The notes below the pieces were generated by a model that worked only from the letters and a program-made list of their open reading frames with translations, made no database searches and was not told where the DNA came from. The position numbers were made by a program, and so were the translations under genes. From positions 1 to 27,675 of the forward strand of contig JBKOWM010000138.1 of NCBI GenBank assembly GCA_046724395.1: a DNA stretch of 27,675 nucleotides, given 5' to 3'. The DNA comes from DATAEU01 sp046724395. Its GTDB lineage: Bacteria > Actinomycetota > UBA4738 > HRBIN12. Positions 15,510 through 23,562 of the stretch are shown piece by piece (the stretch's first letter is position 1; every line of letters starts with the position of its first letter).

Positions 15510-15779
15510 ATGCGGTTCGACTGCGAGGCGGTCCCGGAGGCGCTCAGGCGGCTGCGACGGGTCGAGGGACAACTCGGCGGAATCATCCGAATGCTGGAGG
15601 AGGATCGGGACTGCGGTGAGGTCATCCAGCAACTCGCCGCCGTCGCTCACGGCGTCGACCGCGTGGGCCTGAAGTTGCTCGCGGGTCAGCTCCGCGAGTG
15701 CTTGGAAGACGAGGACGCTGCGCGCGAAGACGGGTACGACCCCGGCCGGTTCGAACGCCTCTTTCTCATGCTTGCCTAG
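15510..15779 (+). CDS. CsoR/CstR-family metal- or persulfide-sensing repressor
   Basis: An 89-residue all-helical DUF156 protein. Visible family features are LRRLRRVEGQLGGIIRMLEE in the first helix, Cys35 (DRDCGEVIQQLAAV) and Cys64 (LRECL). The position that is a copper-ligating His in CsoR is Gln60 here (AGQLREC). C...(non-His)...C is the pattern of CstR-type persulfide sensors rather than copper-binding CsoR or nickel-binding RcnR. An extra cysteine is at position 5. GGGAGAAGGG upstream supports ATG at 15510. Divergent from the DsrE/TusA/SQR operon, so it is a likely local regulator. The 3' end overlaps glnD by 14 bp. Confidence 0.88.
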   Translation: MRFDCEAVPEALRRLRRVEGQLGGIIRMLEEDRDCGEVIQQLAAVAHGVDRVGLKLLAGQLRECLEDEDAAREDGYDPGRFERLFLMLA

Positions 15780-18246
15780 ACCGAAGCCTCGCTGCCATCG
15801 TTCGCTGAAGCCCGTCGATCCGTTCGCGGTCCTCGAGCTTGCGTCCCAGCTCGTCGCGGACGTAGAAGGCGTCGACCACGCGGCCGCCGTACGTCGCCAC
15901 CTTGGCAAGGTGGACGTCGAGGCCGAGCTCCGCGAGCGTCGCGGTGACGTCGAAGAGTAGGCCGATGCGATCGGGGCAGCCGACCTCGACGACCGAGAAC
16001 ACGTCGGACACATCGTTGTGAACGGAGACCTCGACCGGGACGTCCTTCCTCGGCTCGGGGTAGTGGGCACGCTTCTGTCGAACGCGGTGCTCGAGCGACA
16101 GGCGCCCCTCGAGTACCCGACGAAGCGTCGACCGGAAATCACGCCACCGCTCCTCGGTCACCTCCGTCTCGAACACGCCCTCCACCTCGAAGACGTCAAC
16201 GGCGACGTCGTCCTGCGTCGTGAACGCCTGCGCTGTCAGGATCGACAGGCCCGCGAGAGCCAAAGCGCCCGCGATCCACGACAGGAGCCCGGGGCGGTCT
16301 CCGGCGACGACGGTGAGCGAGTACGTCCCGGGGCGTTCCCCGTCCTCGGTCAGCGTGCGGACCTCGAGGCTGCCGATCGGCGCATCGAGCAGCGCCAGAT
16401 GCCGGACGACCCGCGCCACCGGCACGTTCAACAAGTACGGCCTTGGGAGGCGTTGCAGGAAGGCGTCGACGTCGCCGGCCCGGTCGCGCGAGACCGCATC
16501 GCGGAGTTCGTCGGCGCGAGCCGCGAGGCGCTCGGCGATCTCCGCACCCATCGCGCCTCGCTCAAGCGCACGCTGCACCTTGCCGACGAGCTCGCGGACC
16601 AGCGTCGCGCGCCACGGCGTCCACGCGAGCGGTCCCGTCGCCGCAGCGTCCGCCAGCGTCAGGAGGTAGAGCGCCGCCAGCCGCTCCTGGTTTCCCACCC
16701 GCGCGGCCACGTCCAAGATCAGGTCGTCGTCGTCGAGGTCGCGGCGCGTCGCCGTGTCGGACAACAGGAGGTGCTCCGCGACGAGGAAGCGCACGAGGTC
16801 CGCCGTTCGAGTCGAAACGCCGAGACGGTCGAGCTCGTCGGCGGCGATCTCCGCCCCCGCGGCGACGTGCCGCCCGCGACCGGTCTTGCCGATGTCGTGG
16901 AACAGCGCGCCGAGTAGGAGCGCCGGCCGATCCGACACGAGCGAAGCGGCCTCGGCTCCGATCGGATCGTCGTCTGCTTCGAGCAGCCGGCTCATCTCCT
17001 CGAGCGCCCGCAGCAGGTGTACGTCAACGGAGAATCGGTGGTAGGGGTCACGCTGCGGGCGGCACCGGACGCCCGACCACGAGGGCAGGTATCTCGCCAA
17101 CAGACCGAGCCGGTCCAGAGCCTCGAGGGCCTGAACCGCCTGCGCTCCCGTCGAGAGCAGGTCCAGGAACGCGTCCCGCACCTCGTCGGTCCAGTCGACG
17201 TGATCGGAGACGCCTGTCGCCTCGACGGCATCGAGCGTGCCCGGCGGGAGAACGCCGCGGCGCGCCGCCGCGTCTGCGAACACGCGAAGCACGCCCGCCG
17301 GCGTCGCGTCGAACGGCATTTCCTCCATCTCGCCGAGGAGGAACCGATCGAACGCGCCGTCCACGAGGTGCTGGATCTGCCTCGCGTGCTGGAAGACGTT
17401 GCGCATCAGGCCGTCGACCGCTGGCAGGTCCGGCTCGTCCTCGAAGCCCAGGGCTCGCGCCACCGCCGGGTGGAGATCCATCACGAGCCGATCCCCCCGC
17501 CTGCCGGTCTCCAGGTGCAGGGCGCCTCGAACGCGAACAAGGAACTCGACGGCCGCGCCGACGTCCGACCGCTCGGCCGCACGCAACACACCTCGATCGA
17601 CGAGGCCGTCATCGCTGCCCGTGACGGCGAGCGAAAGCCACCGCAGCGACTGCGCGTCTCGCAGACCGCCGCGCCCCTCCTTGAGATCCGGCTCGAGCAG
17701 ATACGAGACGGCGCCGAACCGCTCGGCGCGCCCGCCGGCGTCCATCCGGAGCTGGTCGGCGAAGGGCCGAGCGAGATCGCCGCGGACGAGCGCGAACACG
17801 AGCGATCTCGTCGTCGCCCAGACCTGCTCGTCGCCGGCGACGAGCCGACCGTCGAGCGTCGCCGTCAGCGCGTCGAGCCGCTCCTCAGCGATCGCGACCG
17901 CGTCGGCGGGGGTCCACACGGCGTGCCCGACGTCCAGACCGGTGTCCCACAGCGGGTAGAACAGACGATCGACCACGCCGGCGACGGTCCCCGCGTCCCG
18001 GCCGTCGTGCAGCACCAGGAGGTCGACGTCGGACGCGGGTGCGAGTTCCCTGCGCCCGTAGCCGCCGAGCGCGACTACGGAAACGCCGGCGGGCGGGCGC
18101 GCGCGATCGAACAGATCTCGTAGGCATGCGTCGATGAGGTCGGATCGCCGTTCGCCCGACCAGCGGCCGTGGCTCCCCTGCGAATACGCGCGATCGAGCG
18201 CTCGAAGGTCGTCCGTCAGGCGCTCGGCGGCGGCGCCCTCCGACAT
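15766..18246 (-). CDS. glnD: PII uridylyl/adenylyl-transferase GlnD
   Basis: Bifunctional nitrogen-signalling enzyme of 826 residues, in the usual size range. Domain order: nucleotidyltransferase GGYGRRELAPASDVDLL (61-77, metal-binding D73 and D75), GlnD-type helical region, HD phosphohydrolase (LFHDIGKTGRGRH, around 447-459), and two ACT domains (VAGDRPGLLSWIAGALAL and VGCPDRIGLLFDVTATLAEL) that sense glutamine. It modifies Tyr51 of PII and reverses the modification; in many actinobacteria the group added is AMP rather than UMP. It starts one base after the glnB stop without a clear ribosome site, so translation depends on glnB. Its 3' end overlaps the CsoR-family gene by 14 bp. Confidence 0.95.
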   Translation of the reverse strand: MSEGAAAERLTDDLRALDRAYSQGSHGRWSGERRSDLIDACLRDLFDRARPPAGVSVVALGGYGRRELAPASDVDLLVLHDGRDAGTVAGVVDRLFYPLWDTGLDVGHAVWTPADAVAIAEERLDALTATLDGRLVAGDEQVWATTRSLVFALVRGDLARPFADQLRMDAGGRAERFGAVSYLLEPDLKEGRGGLRDAQSLRWLSLAVTGSDDGLVDRGVLRAAERSDVGAAVEFLVRVRGALHLETGRRGDRLVMDLHPAVARALGFEDEPDLPAVDGLMRNVFQHARQIQHLVDGAFDRFLLGEMEEMPFDATPAGVLRVFADAAARRGVLPPGTLDAVEATGVSDHVDWTDEVRDAFLDLLSTGAQAVQALEALDRLGLLARYLPSWSGVRCRPQRDPYHRFSVDVHLLRALEEMSRLLEADDDPIGAEAASLVSDRPALLLGALFHDIGKTGRGRHVAAGAEIAADELDRLGVSTRTADLVRFLVAEHLLLSDTATRRDLDDDDLILDVAARVGNQERLAALYLLTLADAAATGPLAWTPWRATLVRELVGKVQRALERGAMGAEIAERLAARADELRDAVSRDRAGDVDAFLQRLPRPYLLNVPVARVVRHLALLDAPIGSLEVRTLTEDGERPGTYSLTVVAGDRPGLLSWIAGALALAGLSILTAQAFTTQDDVAVDVFEVEGVFETEVTEERWRDFRSTLRRVLEGRLSLEHRVRQKRAHYPEPRKDVPVEVSVHNDVSDVFSVVEVGCPDRIGLLFDVTATLAELGLDVHLAKVATYGGRVVDAFYVRDELGRKLEDRERIDGLQRTMAARLRSRQA

Positions 18247-18247
18247 G

Positions 18248-18586
18248 TCAGAGGGCGTCGGGACCCATCTCGCCGGTTCGGATCCTCTCCACGAGATCCA
18301 CGCCCATTACCCAGATCTTGCCGTCGCCGATCTTTCCCGTCCGCGCGGCCTTCGTGACTGCGTCGACGACCCCCTGCACCTGATCGTCCTCGACGACGAC
18401 CTCGACCTTGATCTTGGGGACGAAGTCCACCTGATACTCGGCGCCGCGATAGACCTCTGTGTGCCCGCGCTGGCGTCCGAAACCCTCCACCTCGGTGGTG
18501 GTTAGGCCCTGGACCCCGATCTCGCGCAGCGCCTCCTTGACCTCGTCGAGCTTGTGCGGTTTGACGACCGCGACGACGAGCTTCAC
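18248..18586 (-). CDS. glnB: Nitrogen regulatory protein PII
   Basis: Trimeric signal protein of 112 residues. Family marks: MKLVVAVVKPHKLDEVKEAL at the start, T-loop GHTEVYRGAEYQVDFVPK with the modifiable Tyr51, and GKIGDGKIWV in the ATP/2-oxoglutarate region. It reports carbon/nitrogen status to targets and is the substrate of GlnD. GTG at 18586 has only a weak leader; the gene starts 4 bp after the ku stop and ends 1 bp before glnD, so all three are probably co-transcribed. amtB and glnA, the common partners of PII genes, are not in the window. Whether it should be called GlnB or GlnK cannot be decided. Confidence 0.96.
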   Translation of the reverse strand: MKLVVAVVKPHKLDEVKEALREIGVQGLTTTEVEGFGRQRGHTEVYRGAEYQVDFVPKIKVEVVVEDDQVQGVVDAVTKAARTGKIGDGKIWVMGVDLVERIRTGEMGPDAL

Positions 18587-18590
18587 CGGA

Positions 18591-19496
18591 TCAGCCCGCG
18601 GCCGCCTTCTTCCGCGGCGCGGCGGCCTTCTTGGCGGTTGCGGTCGACTTCTTGCCGGCCGTCTTCTTCGAGGTCGGCTTGTCGGCGGCGCCCGAGCCTG
18701 AGGACGCGGAGGGCTGCGGTCCCTTCTTCTTCACGGCCTCGACCGACGCCTTGAGCGCCTCCATCAGGTCCACGACGCGAGCCGGCGCCGCCTCCGGCGG
18801 AGCCTCGATGGCCTCGCCGGCGGCCTTCTTCTCGACAACGTCGAGAAGCGCCTGCCGGTATTCGTCCCGGTAGGCGTCCGGGTTCCACGGCTCGGACAGG
18901 TTCTCGATGAGTGACCGCGCCATCTCGACCTCCTGGTCGCGGATCTTTCCGTCCTCCTGGAGGGTCTCGAAGTCCGCGCCTCGGATCTCGTCCGGCCAGA
19001 ACATCGTCTCCAGCACGAAGACCTCGTCCTTGAAGCGGAGGGCCGCCAGATGCTCCTTGTCTCGGAAGGAGACCTTGGAGATGCCCACCTTGCCCTCCTC
19101 CTCGAGCGCGCGTCGGAGCAGCGCGTACGCCTTGGCGCCCGTCTCCTCGGGGACGAGGTAGTACGACTTCTTGTACAAGATCGGGTCGATCTCTTCCAGG
19201 TCGACGAACTGATGGATGTCGATCGCCCGGCTGGATTCGACGGGCACTGCGTCGAAGTCCTCGTCGCTCAGGATGACGTATCGGTCCTTCTCGATCTCGT
19301 ATCCCTTTGCGATGTGCTCGTACGGCACCTCCTCGCCGTCGACCTCGCACACGCGCTTGTAGCGGATGCGCCCCATGTCGGCGTCGTGCAGCTGATTGAA
19401 GCGCACGGACTTCTCCTCGGTCGCCGGGTACACCGAGACCGGGATGGTGACGAGACCGAAGGAGATGGCGCCCTTCCACATGGACCGTGGTGGCAT
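18591..19496 (-). CDS. ku: Ku homologue for non-homologous end joining
   Basis: A 301-residue bacterial Ku. The N-terminal core opens PPRSMWKGAISFGLVTIPVS (2-21) and continues through YKRVCEVDGEEV, FVDLEEIDPILYKKSYYLVP and LETMFWPDEIR. The dimer slides over DNA ends and recruits LigD. After about residue 250 the protein becomes a low-complexity Lys/Ala/Ser/Gly tail (KKTAGKKSTATAKKAA, then PRKKAA), similar to the extended tails that aid DNA binding in mycobacterial Ku. GGGAGG about eight bases upstream fixes ATG at 19496. It heads a run with glnB and glnD, while ligD lies about 1 kb away in the opposite orientation. Confidence 0.96.
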   Translation of the reverse strand: MPPRSMWKGAISFGLVTIPVSVYPATEEKSVRFNQLHDADMGRIRYKRVCEVDGEEVPYEHIAKGYEIEKDRYVILSDEDFDAVPVESSRAIDIHQFVDLEEIDPILYKKSYYLVPEETGAKAYALLRRALEEEGKVGISKVSFRDKEHLAALRFKDEVFVLETMFWPDEIRGADFETLQEDGKIRDQEVEMARSLIENLSEPWNPDAYRDEYRQALLDVVEKKAAGEAIEAPPEAAPARVVDLMEALKASVEAVKKKGPQPSASSGSGAADKPTSKKTAGKKSTATAKKAAAPRKKAAAG

Positions 19497-19581
19497 GTCG
19501 GAACCTCCCGGGGAAGCCCGCGCCCCACACGCGGGGTTCAGCGAATTCTAGCCGCTCGATCCGACGGACCCTGAGCCCTGC

Positions 19582-20163
19582 CTACCTCGTGCGCTCGTCC
19601 ATCGTGCGGGCGAGATCGAGCGCGGTCTCCGCGGCCACGGGCCCCGAGGCGATCAGGACAAGGATCAGGTTGCCGACGCGCCATGCGTGGACACGCAGCG
19701 GGGAGCCGTCGGACGCCGCCCGTCCGGCGAGTGCGAACGACTGCTCGCCGAGGCCGTTCTGTGGCGTCTCCACGACGTCCGTCATCTGACGCGTTTCGAG
19801 GTCCTCGACGTATCGACGCAGCGACGCGCCCGCCCCGCGGGTGTCCTCGAACACGCCTCCGATCGCCTGGTAGGCCACGTCCGTCTCCGCGTGCGGCTGA
19901 TGATGGAAGTACGACTCGGGCGGGAAGTACACGACGTAGCCGGCGACGAACCCGTCGGCAATGAGCGCCCGCCGCTCCGTGTCGTCCCGGGCGAACTCGT
20001 CGACGTCGCTCGGGCCGCCGAGCGTCGAGGCCCGCGTACCGGCGGGCGCCTCGTCCGGATGCAGCAGGATCCGCGGCAGATCGTCGGCGGTGAACCGGGG
20101 AGCCGTCGAGTGACCACACGCGGCGACCGTCGTGAGCAGCGCGACGAGCACAATCGTTCGCAT
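19582..20163 (-). CDS. Predicted lipoprotein of unknown function
   Basis: A 193-residue protein with a short signal peptide and lipobox VAAC at Cys16. The mature part has DLPRILLHPDEAPAG, a Tyr-rich segment GYVVYFPPESYFHHQ and a C-terminal RVGNLILVLIASGP strand that may pack against the membrane. I do not recognise a family; the overall pattern resembles extracellular sensor-like lipoproteins of actinobacteria. The start is ATG at 20163 with a weak GGGA leader. It precedes ku by 85 bp on the same strand; that gap holds a 6-bp stem (19517-19522/19530-19535), so co-transcription is uncertain. It is divergent from the 47-aa membrane protein, with 110 bp between. Confidence 0.75.
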   Translation of the reverse strand: MRTIVLVALLTTVAACGHSTAPRFTADDLPRILLHPDEAPAGTRASTLGGPSDVDEFARDDTERRALIADGFVAGYVVYFPPESYFHHQPHAETDVAYQAIGGVFEDTRGAGASLRRYVEDLETRQMTDVVETPQNGLGEQSFALAGRAASDGSPLRVHAWRVGNLILVLIASGPVAAETALDLARTMDERTR

Positions 20164-20273
20164 GTTCGCAATCCCATTAGACCGCTTAGAGACGTCCTGA
20201 TTCTTATCCCGGTCTTAGATCGCCCCGCAGGCTTCGTCCGATGTACCTACGGGCGTTCGGAAGGAGGTGTCAC

Positions 20274-20417
20274 ATGGCACGCAGCGAGAGCGGATACGCG
20301 CGGAACTGGAAGAAGTGGGTCGCGATCTACCTGGCGATCGGCGCGGTCGTGTACTTCGTCGTCTACCTCCTGTTCTTCACGGGAGGCGGTGGCGGAGGCG
20401 GCGGGTTCCACTACTGA
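20274..20417 (+). CDS. 47-aa single-span membrane protein with a glycine tail
   Basis: Short gene encoding MARSESGYARNWKKWVAIYL, then a hydrophobic span to about residue 36 (IGAVVYFVVYLLFF), a run of eight glycines and the end FHY. AAGGAGGTGT, an almost ideal ribosome site, lies 4-13 nt before the ATG. The Lys/Trp-rich N-terminus preceding one membrane span suggests a cytoplasmic N-terminus with the Gly tail outside. It sits 53 bp upstream of ligD on the same strand, so the two may share a transcript. I do not recognise the family; coding is supported by the ribosome site and the coherent membrane topology. Confidence 0.82.
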   Translation: MARSESGYARNWKKWVAIYLAIGAVVYFVVYLLFFTGGGGGGGGFHY

Positions 20418-20470
20418 TCGATCGGAGCCCTCGACGGGGGGCACCGTGTCCCGATGGCTAGTATCGAACG

Positions 20471-23095
20471 GTGCCCCCGAAGACCGATCGGCGCCACGGC
20501 GGACCGTTCACGGTCGAGCTCCCGAAGGCGCTCGACGTCGAGAGGTCTGGCCGGGACGCCTGGTTTACCGAGATCGACGGGCTGGAGCTTCGTCTGTCGA
20601 ACCTCGACAAGGTGTTCTGGCCCGACGAGGGGTACACGAAGGGCGACCTGATCGCCTACTACTACAACGTCGCGGACCTCATCCTGCCGTACCTGCGCGA
20701 CCGCCCGCTGACGATGAAGCGGATGCCCGACGGCGCCGCCGGCGGCTTCTTCTATGAGAAGAACGCGCCGCCCAGCACGCCGGAGTGGATGCGGCGTTGT
20801 CCGGTGCCGAGTGAGGACGCGAAGGCCGGGCTGATCGACTATCTCATGGTGGACCGCACGTCGGGAATCCTGTTCGTCGCGAACCTGGGATGCATCGAGT
20901 TCCATCCGCTGCATTCGCGGTGTGGATCGGTCGAGCAGCCGGATTACCTGTTCTTCGACCTCGATCCGTTCCCGCCGATCACGTTCGACGACGTGCTGGC
21001 CGTCGCGATGCACGTGAAGGCAGCGCTCGACGCGCTCGGCCTCGTCGCGTACCCGAAGACGAGCGGCGCGACCGGCATGCAGGTCTACGTCCCGATCGAG
21101 CCGGGCTACGGCTACGACCAGGTCCGCGATCTCGTCGGGGCCATCGGCCGCATGATCAACAGGGCCGACCCGGACCGGACGACGATGTTGTGGGAGGTCA
21201 AGCGTCGCTCCGGCAAGGTGTTTATCGACCACAACATGAACCGGCTCGGCGCCAACATCGCCGCCGTCTATTCGATGCGCCCCGAGGAGATGGCGACCGT
21301 TTCGACGCCCGTGACGTGGGACGAGGTCGAGGCGGGGATACGGCCGCAGGACTTCACGATCCGCTCCGTGTGGGAGCGGTTCGCTCGCGCCGGCGACCTG
21401 TTCAACCCGGTGCTCACGCTGCCGCAGGACCTCACGCCGGCGCTCGAGGCGCTCGGGCTGCCGACGGAGCGCGCCAACCCGCCGAGGCGCGCCGCCCCAC
21501 CAGAGCCGACAAGCGGGGAATCAGAGGAATCAAGAAGCGAGCGCGCAGGCGCGAGCGTTAGCCCCCGGTCGGAACAGGGGTCCGGGGGCTCAAGAAGCGA
21601 GCGCGCGAGCGCGAGCGTTAGCCCCCGGTCGGAAGAAGTCATCGCCGCATCGAGGGATCCGAACCTCGCCGAGTACCTGCGAAAGCGGACCTTCGGCCCC
21701 GAGGGAACCCCGGAGCCGCCGCCCGAACCGCCGAAGCGGAGGAAGGGCAATACGTTCGTCATCCAGAAACATCGTGCGACGCGGCTCCACTACGACCTCC
21801 GCTTGGAGCGGCACGGCGCGATGCCGTCCTGGGCCGTACCGAGAGGCTTGCCGATCGCGCGCAACGACCGGCGCCTGGCGGTACAGACCGAGGACCACCC
21901 GCTCGAGTACGCGAGTTTCCACGGGACGATTCCGGAGGGCCACTACGGCGCCGGCGAGGTGCGCATCTTCGACGACGGCACGTACGACCGGATCGAATGG
22001 GACGACAAGAAGGTGAGCTTCGTCCTGCGCGGCCGCCGGTACCCGGGGCTCGAGTACCACCTGGTCAAGACACGGACCGACTGGCTGATCTTCCTCGCCT
22101 CCCACCAGGACGCCGCGCTGATCGCGTCGCAGCCGGCGTACGCTCCGATGCTCGCCGAGGGTGGCTGGAAGGCCTTCGACGCAGACGACTGGTGGTTCGA
22201 ACCGAAGTTCGACGGCATCCGAGCGCTTGCGACGATGAGCACGGGCGAGACTCGGTTGCAGACCCGCAACGGTCGGGACGTCTCCGACGCCTACCCCGAG
22301 CTGCACATGATCCACGAGTTGGTGAACCAGGTGAACGCCGTGATCGACGGCGAGATCGTCGCGTTCGACGACGGCGGAAAGAACTCCTTCGAGGCGCTCC
22401 AGCAGCGAATGAACCTTCGAAACGAGCGAGAGATCAAGCGGGTGAGCAAGCAGATCCCCGTCACCCTCGTCGCGTTCGACCTGCTCTGGCTCGATGGCAG
22501 AGAGCTGATCGGCCTCCCGCTCGAGGAGCGCCGCGAGCTGCTCGAGGGCGTTGTCGAGCAGGACGAGCGGCTGCAGCTGATCACGCACGCCGAGGGCGAC
22601 GGCAAGGCGTTCGTCGACGCGGCCCGAAAGCTCGGACTGGAGGGGGTCGTCGCAAAGAAGAAGGGCTCGCGCTACCACCCGGGCCGGCGCATGCCGGAGT
22701 GGCGCAAGATCAAGCTGACCAACACGCAGGACTGCGTGATTCTCGGGTGGACCCGCGGTCAGGGCAGCCGCGGGAAGTCGTTCGGCGCCCTGCTCGTGGG
22801 CGCCTACGCCGACGCCGAGCTTCGGTGGATCGGTCAGGTCGGAACCGGGTTCACGCAGAAGATGCTCGACGCCGTTCTCGAGCAGCTCGATCCGCTCGTT
22901 CGCAAGACGCCGCCGATCGACGACCCCGAGCTCAAGGCGGTCAAGGGAGCCACTTTCGTCGAGCCCAAGCTCGTCTGCGAGGTCGAGTATCTCGAGATCA
23001 CGAGAAGCACGAACAAGATGCGCGCGCCATCGTTCAAGGGTCTGCGGCCCGACAAGACGCCCGATGAGGCACTGCTCGAACGGCCGGTCAGCTAA
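20471..23095 (+). CDS. ligD: Multifunctional end-joining DNA ligase LigD (POL-PE-LIG)
   Basis: An 874-residue enzyme in the mycobacterial domain order. POL (about 20-330): LDKVFWPDEGYTKGD and the metal-binding DLD at 163-165 (FFDLDPFPP). PE (about 425-545): H434 and H440-D442-R444 in KHRATRLHYDLR plus IPEGHYGAGEV (H491) give the 3'-phosphoesterase site. LIG (about 560-870): adenylated Lys579 in EPKFDGIRA, VIDGEIVAFDD and EGVVAKKKGSRYHPG. It fills, trims and seals ends held by Ku. The linker between POL and PE (about 345-420) is disordered and contains the imported palindromic repeats. GTG at 20471 follows the 47-aa gene by 53 bp. The 3' end overlaps a convergent membrane-protein gene by 8 bp. 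Confidence 0.96.
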   Translation: MPPKTDRRHGGPFTVELPKALDVERSGRDAWFTEIDGLELRLSNLDKVFWPDEGYTKGDLIAYYYNVADLILPYLRDRPLTMKRMPDGAAGGFFYEKNAPPSTPEWMRRCPVPSEDAKAGLIDYLMVDRTSGILFVANLGCIEFHPLHSRCGSVEQPDYLFFDLDPFPPITFDDVLAVAMHVKAALDALGLVAYPKTSGATGMQVYVPIEPGYGYDQVRDLVGAIGRMINRADPDRTTMLWEVKRRSGKVFIDHNMNRLGANIAAVYSMRPEEMATVSTPVTWDEVEAGIRPQDFTIRSVWERFARAGDLFNPVLTLPQDLTPALEALGLPTERANPPRRAAPPEPTSGESEESRSERAGASVSPRSEQGSGGSRSERASASVSPRSEEVIAASRDPNLAEYLRKRTFGPEGTPEPPPEPPKRRKGNTFVIQKHRATRLHYDLRLERHGAMPSWAVPRGLPIARNDRRLAVQTEDHPLEYASFHGTIPEGHYGAGEVRIFDDGTYDRIEWDDKKVSFVLRGRRYPGLEYHLVKTRTDWLIFLASHQDAALIASQPAYAPMLAEGGWKAFDADDWWFEPKFDGIRALATMSTGETRLQTRNGRDVSDAYPELHMIHELVNQVNAVIDGEIVAFDDGGKNSFEALQQRMNLRNEREIKRVSKQIPVTLVAFDLLWLDGRELIGLPLEERRELLEGVVEQDERLQLITHAEGDGKAFVDAARKLGLEGVVAKKKGSRYHPGRRMPEWRKIKLTNTQDCVILGWTRGQGSRGKSFGALLVGAYADAELRWIGQVGTGFTQKMLDAVLEQLDPLVRKTPPIDDPELKAVKGATFVEPKLVCEVEYLEITRSTNKMRAPSFKGLRPDKTPDEALLERPVS
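21531..21633 (+). repeat. Two in-frame copies of the palindromic repeat inside ligD
   Basis: Copies at 21531-21573 and 21591-21633 differ at two of 43 positions, with a period of 60 bp (20 codons). They share the core CAAGAAGCGAGCGCG and GCGCGAGCGTTAGCCCCCGG with the 1-176 array, which has a 56-bp period. The second copy folds with a perfect 9-bp stem (21582-21590/21620-21628); the first has lost its left arm. Both are translated in the same frame as a Ser/Arg-rich segment, SRSERAGASVSPRSE and SRSERASASVSPRSE (residues 354-388), between the POL and PE domains. Insertion of a mobile palindrome that kept the frame is the simplest reading. Confidence 0.85.
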
Positions 23096-23471
23096 AGCTG
23101 CGGAAGGCGATCATCACGGCGCCGATGACGAGGACCAACGCGACGAAGAGCAGCGCGCCGAGCAAGATCGCCATCCACGCAAGCCACCGCAGGCCGTCGC
23201 GGCGCGCCGCCACGATCCCGAGCACGACCCCGAGCGCGGCGAGCGACGGCGCTGCGCCGACGAGCAGGAGACCAACCTCGTCGTCGAACGCGACGTCGCC
23301 CTTCACGATCGCCGCAACGAGTGCCGCTGCGCCGTAGCCGGCGAGGACGACGATCACACCCAGGATCGCCCACCAATTGGCCGACGCCTCGGTTGGCTCG
23401 GCCGCCCACCGGTCGCTTCGGCGCGCGTCGGCTCGCGTCCCGGCTTCCACGACGACGTTGGTATCAGACAC
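23088..23471 (-). CDS. Small integral membrane protein of unknown function
   Basis: A 127-residue protein from the GTG at 23471, chosen because a GAGG leader precedes it and the membrane-protein character begins there; the open frame continues upstream without hydrophobic content. The first 33 residues are polar, then three hydrophobic segments follow: WWAILGVIVVLAGYGAAALV (33-52), VGLLLVGAAPSLAALGVVLG and WMAILLGALLFVALVLVIGA. No family is recognised. The stop overlaps the ligD stop region by 8 bp, so the two genes converge tightly. Confidence 0.68.
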   Translation of the reverse strand: MSDTNVVVEAGTRADARRSDRWAAEPTEASANWWAILGVIVVLAGYGAAALVAAIVKGDVAFDDEVGLLLVGAAPSLAALGVVLGIVAARRDGLRWLAWMAILLGALLFVALVLVIGAVMIAFRSFS

Positions 23472-23562
23472 GGAAGCCTCGCTCAAGCACCGGTTCGATC
23501 GAGCAACACCGGCGCCCGACCGGCCGGATCGATCACCGTTGCGACGATCGGCCCGGATCCGC

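Noticed and set aside
16443..17624. Long plus-strand open frame opposite glnD
   Set aside because: Extreme Arg/Pro content and no motif; glnD on the other strand is complete with all domains.
19517..19535. 6-bp stem between the lipoprotein and ku as a terminator
   Set aside because: No T tract on the minus strand and a short stem in GC-rich DNA, so it is mentioned only in the lipoprotein entry.
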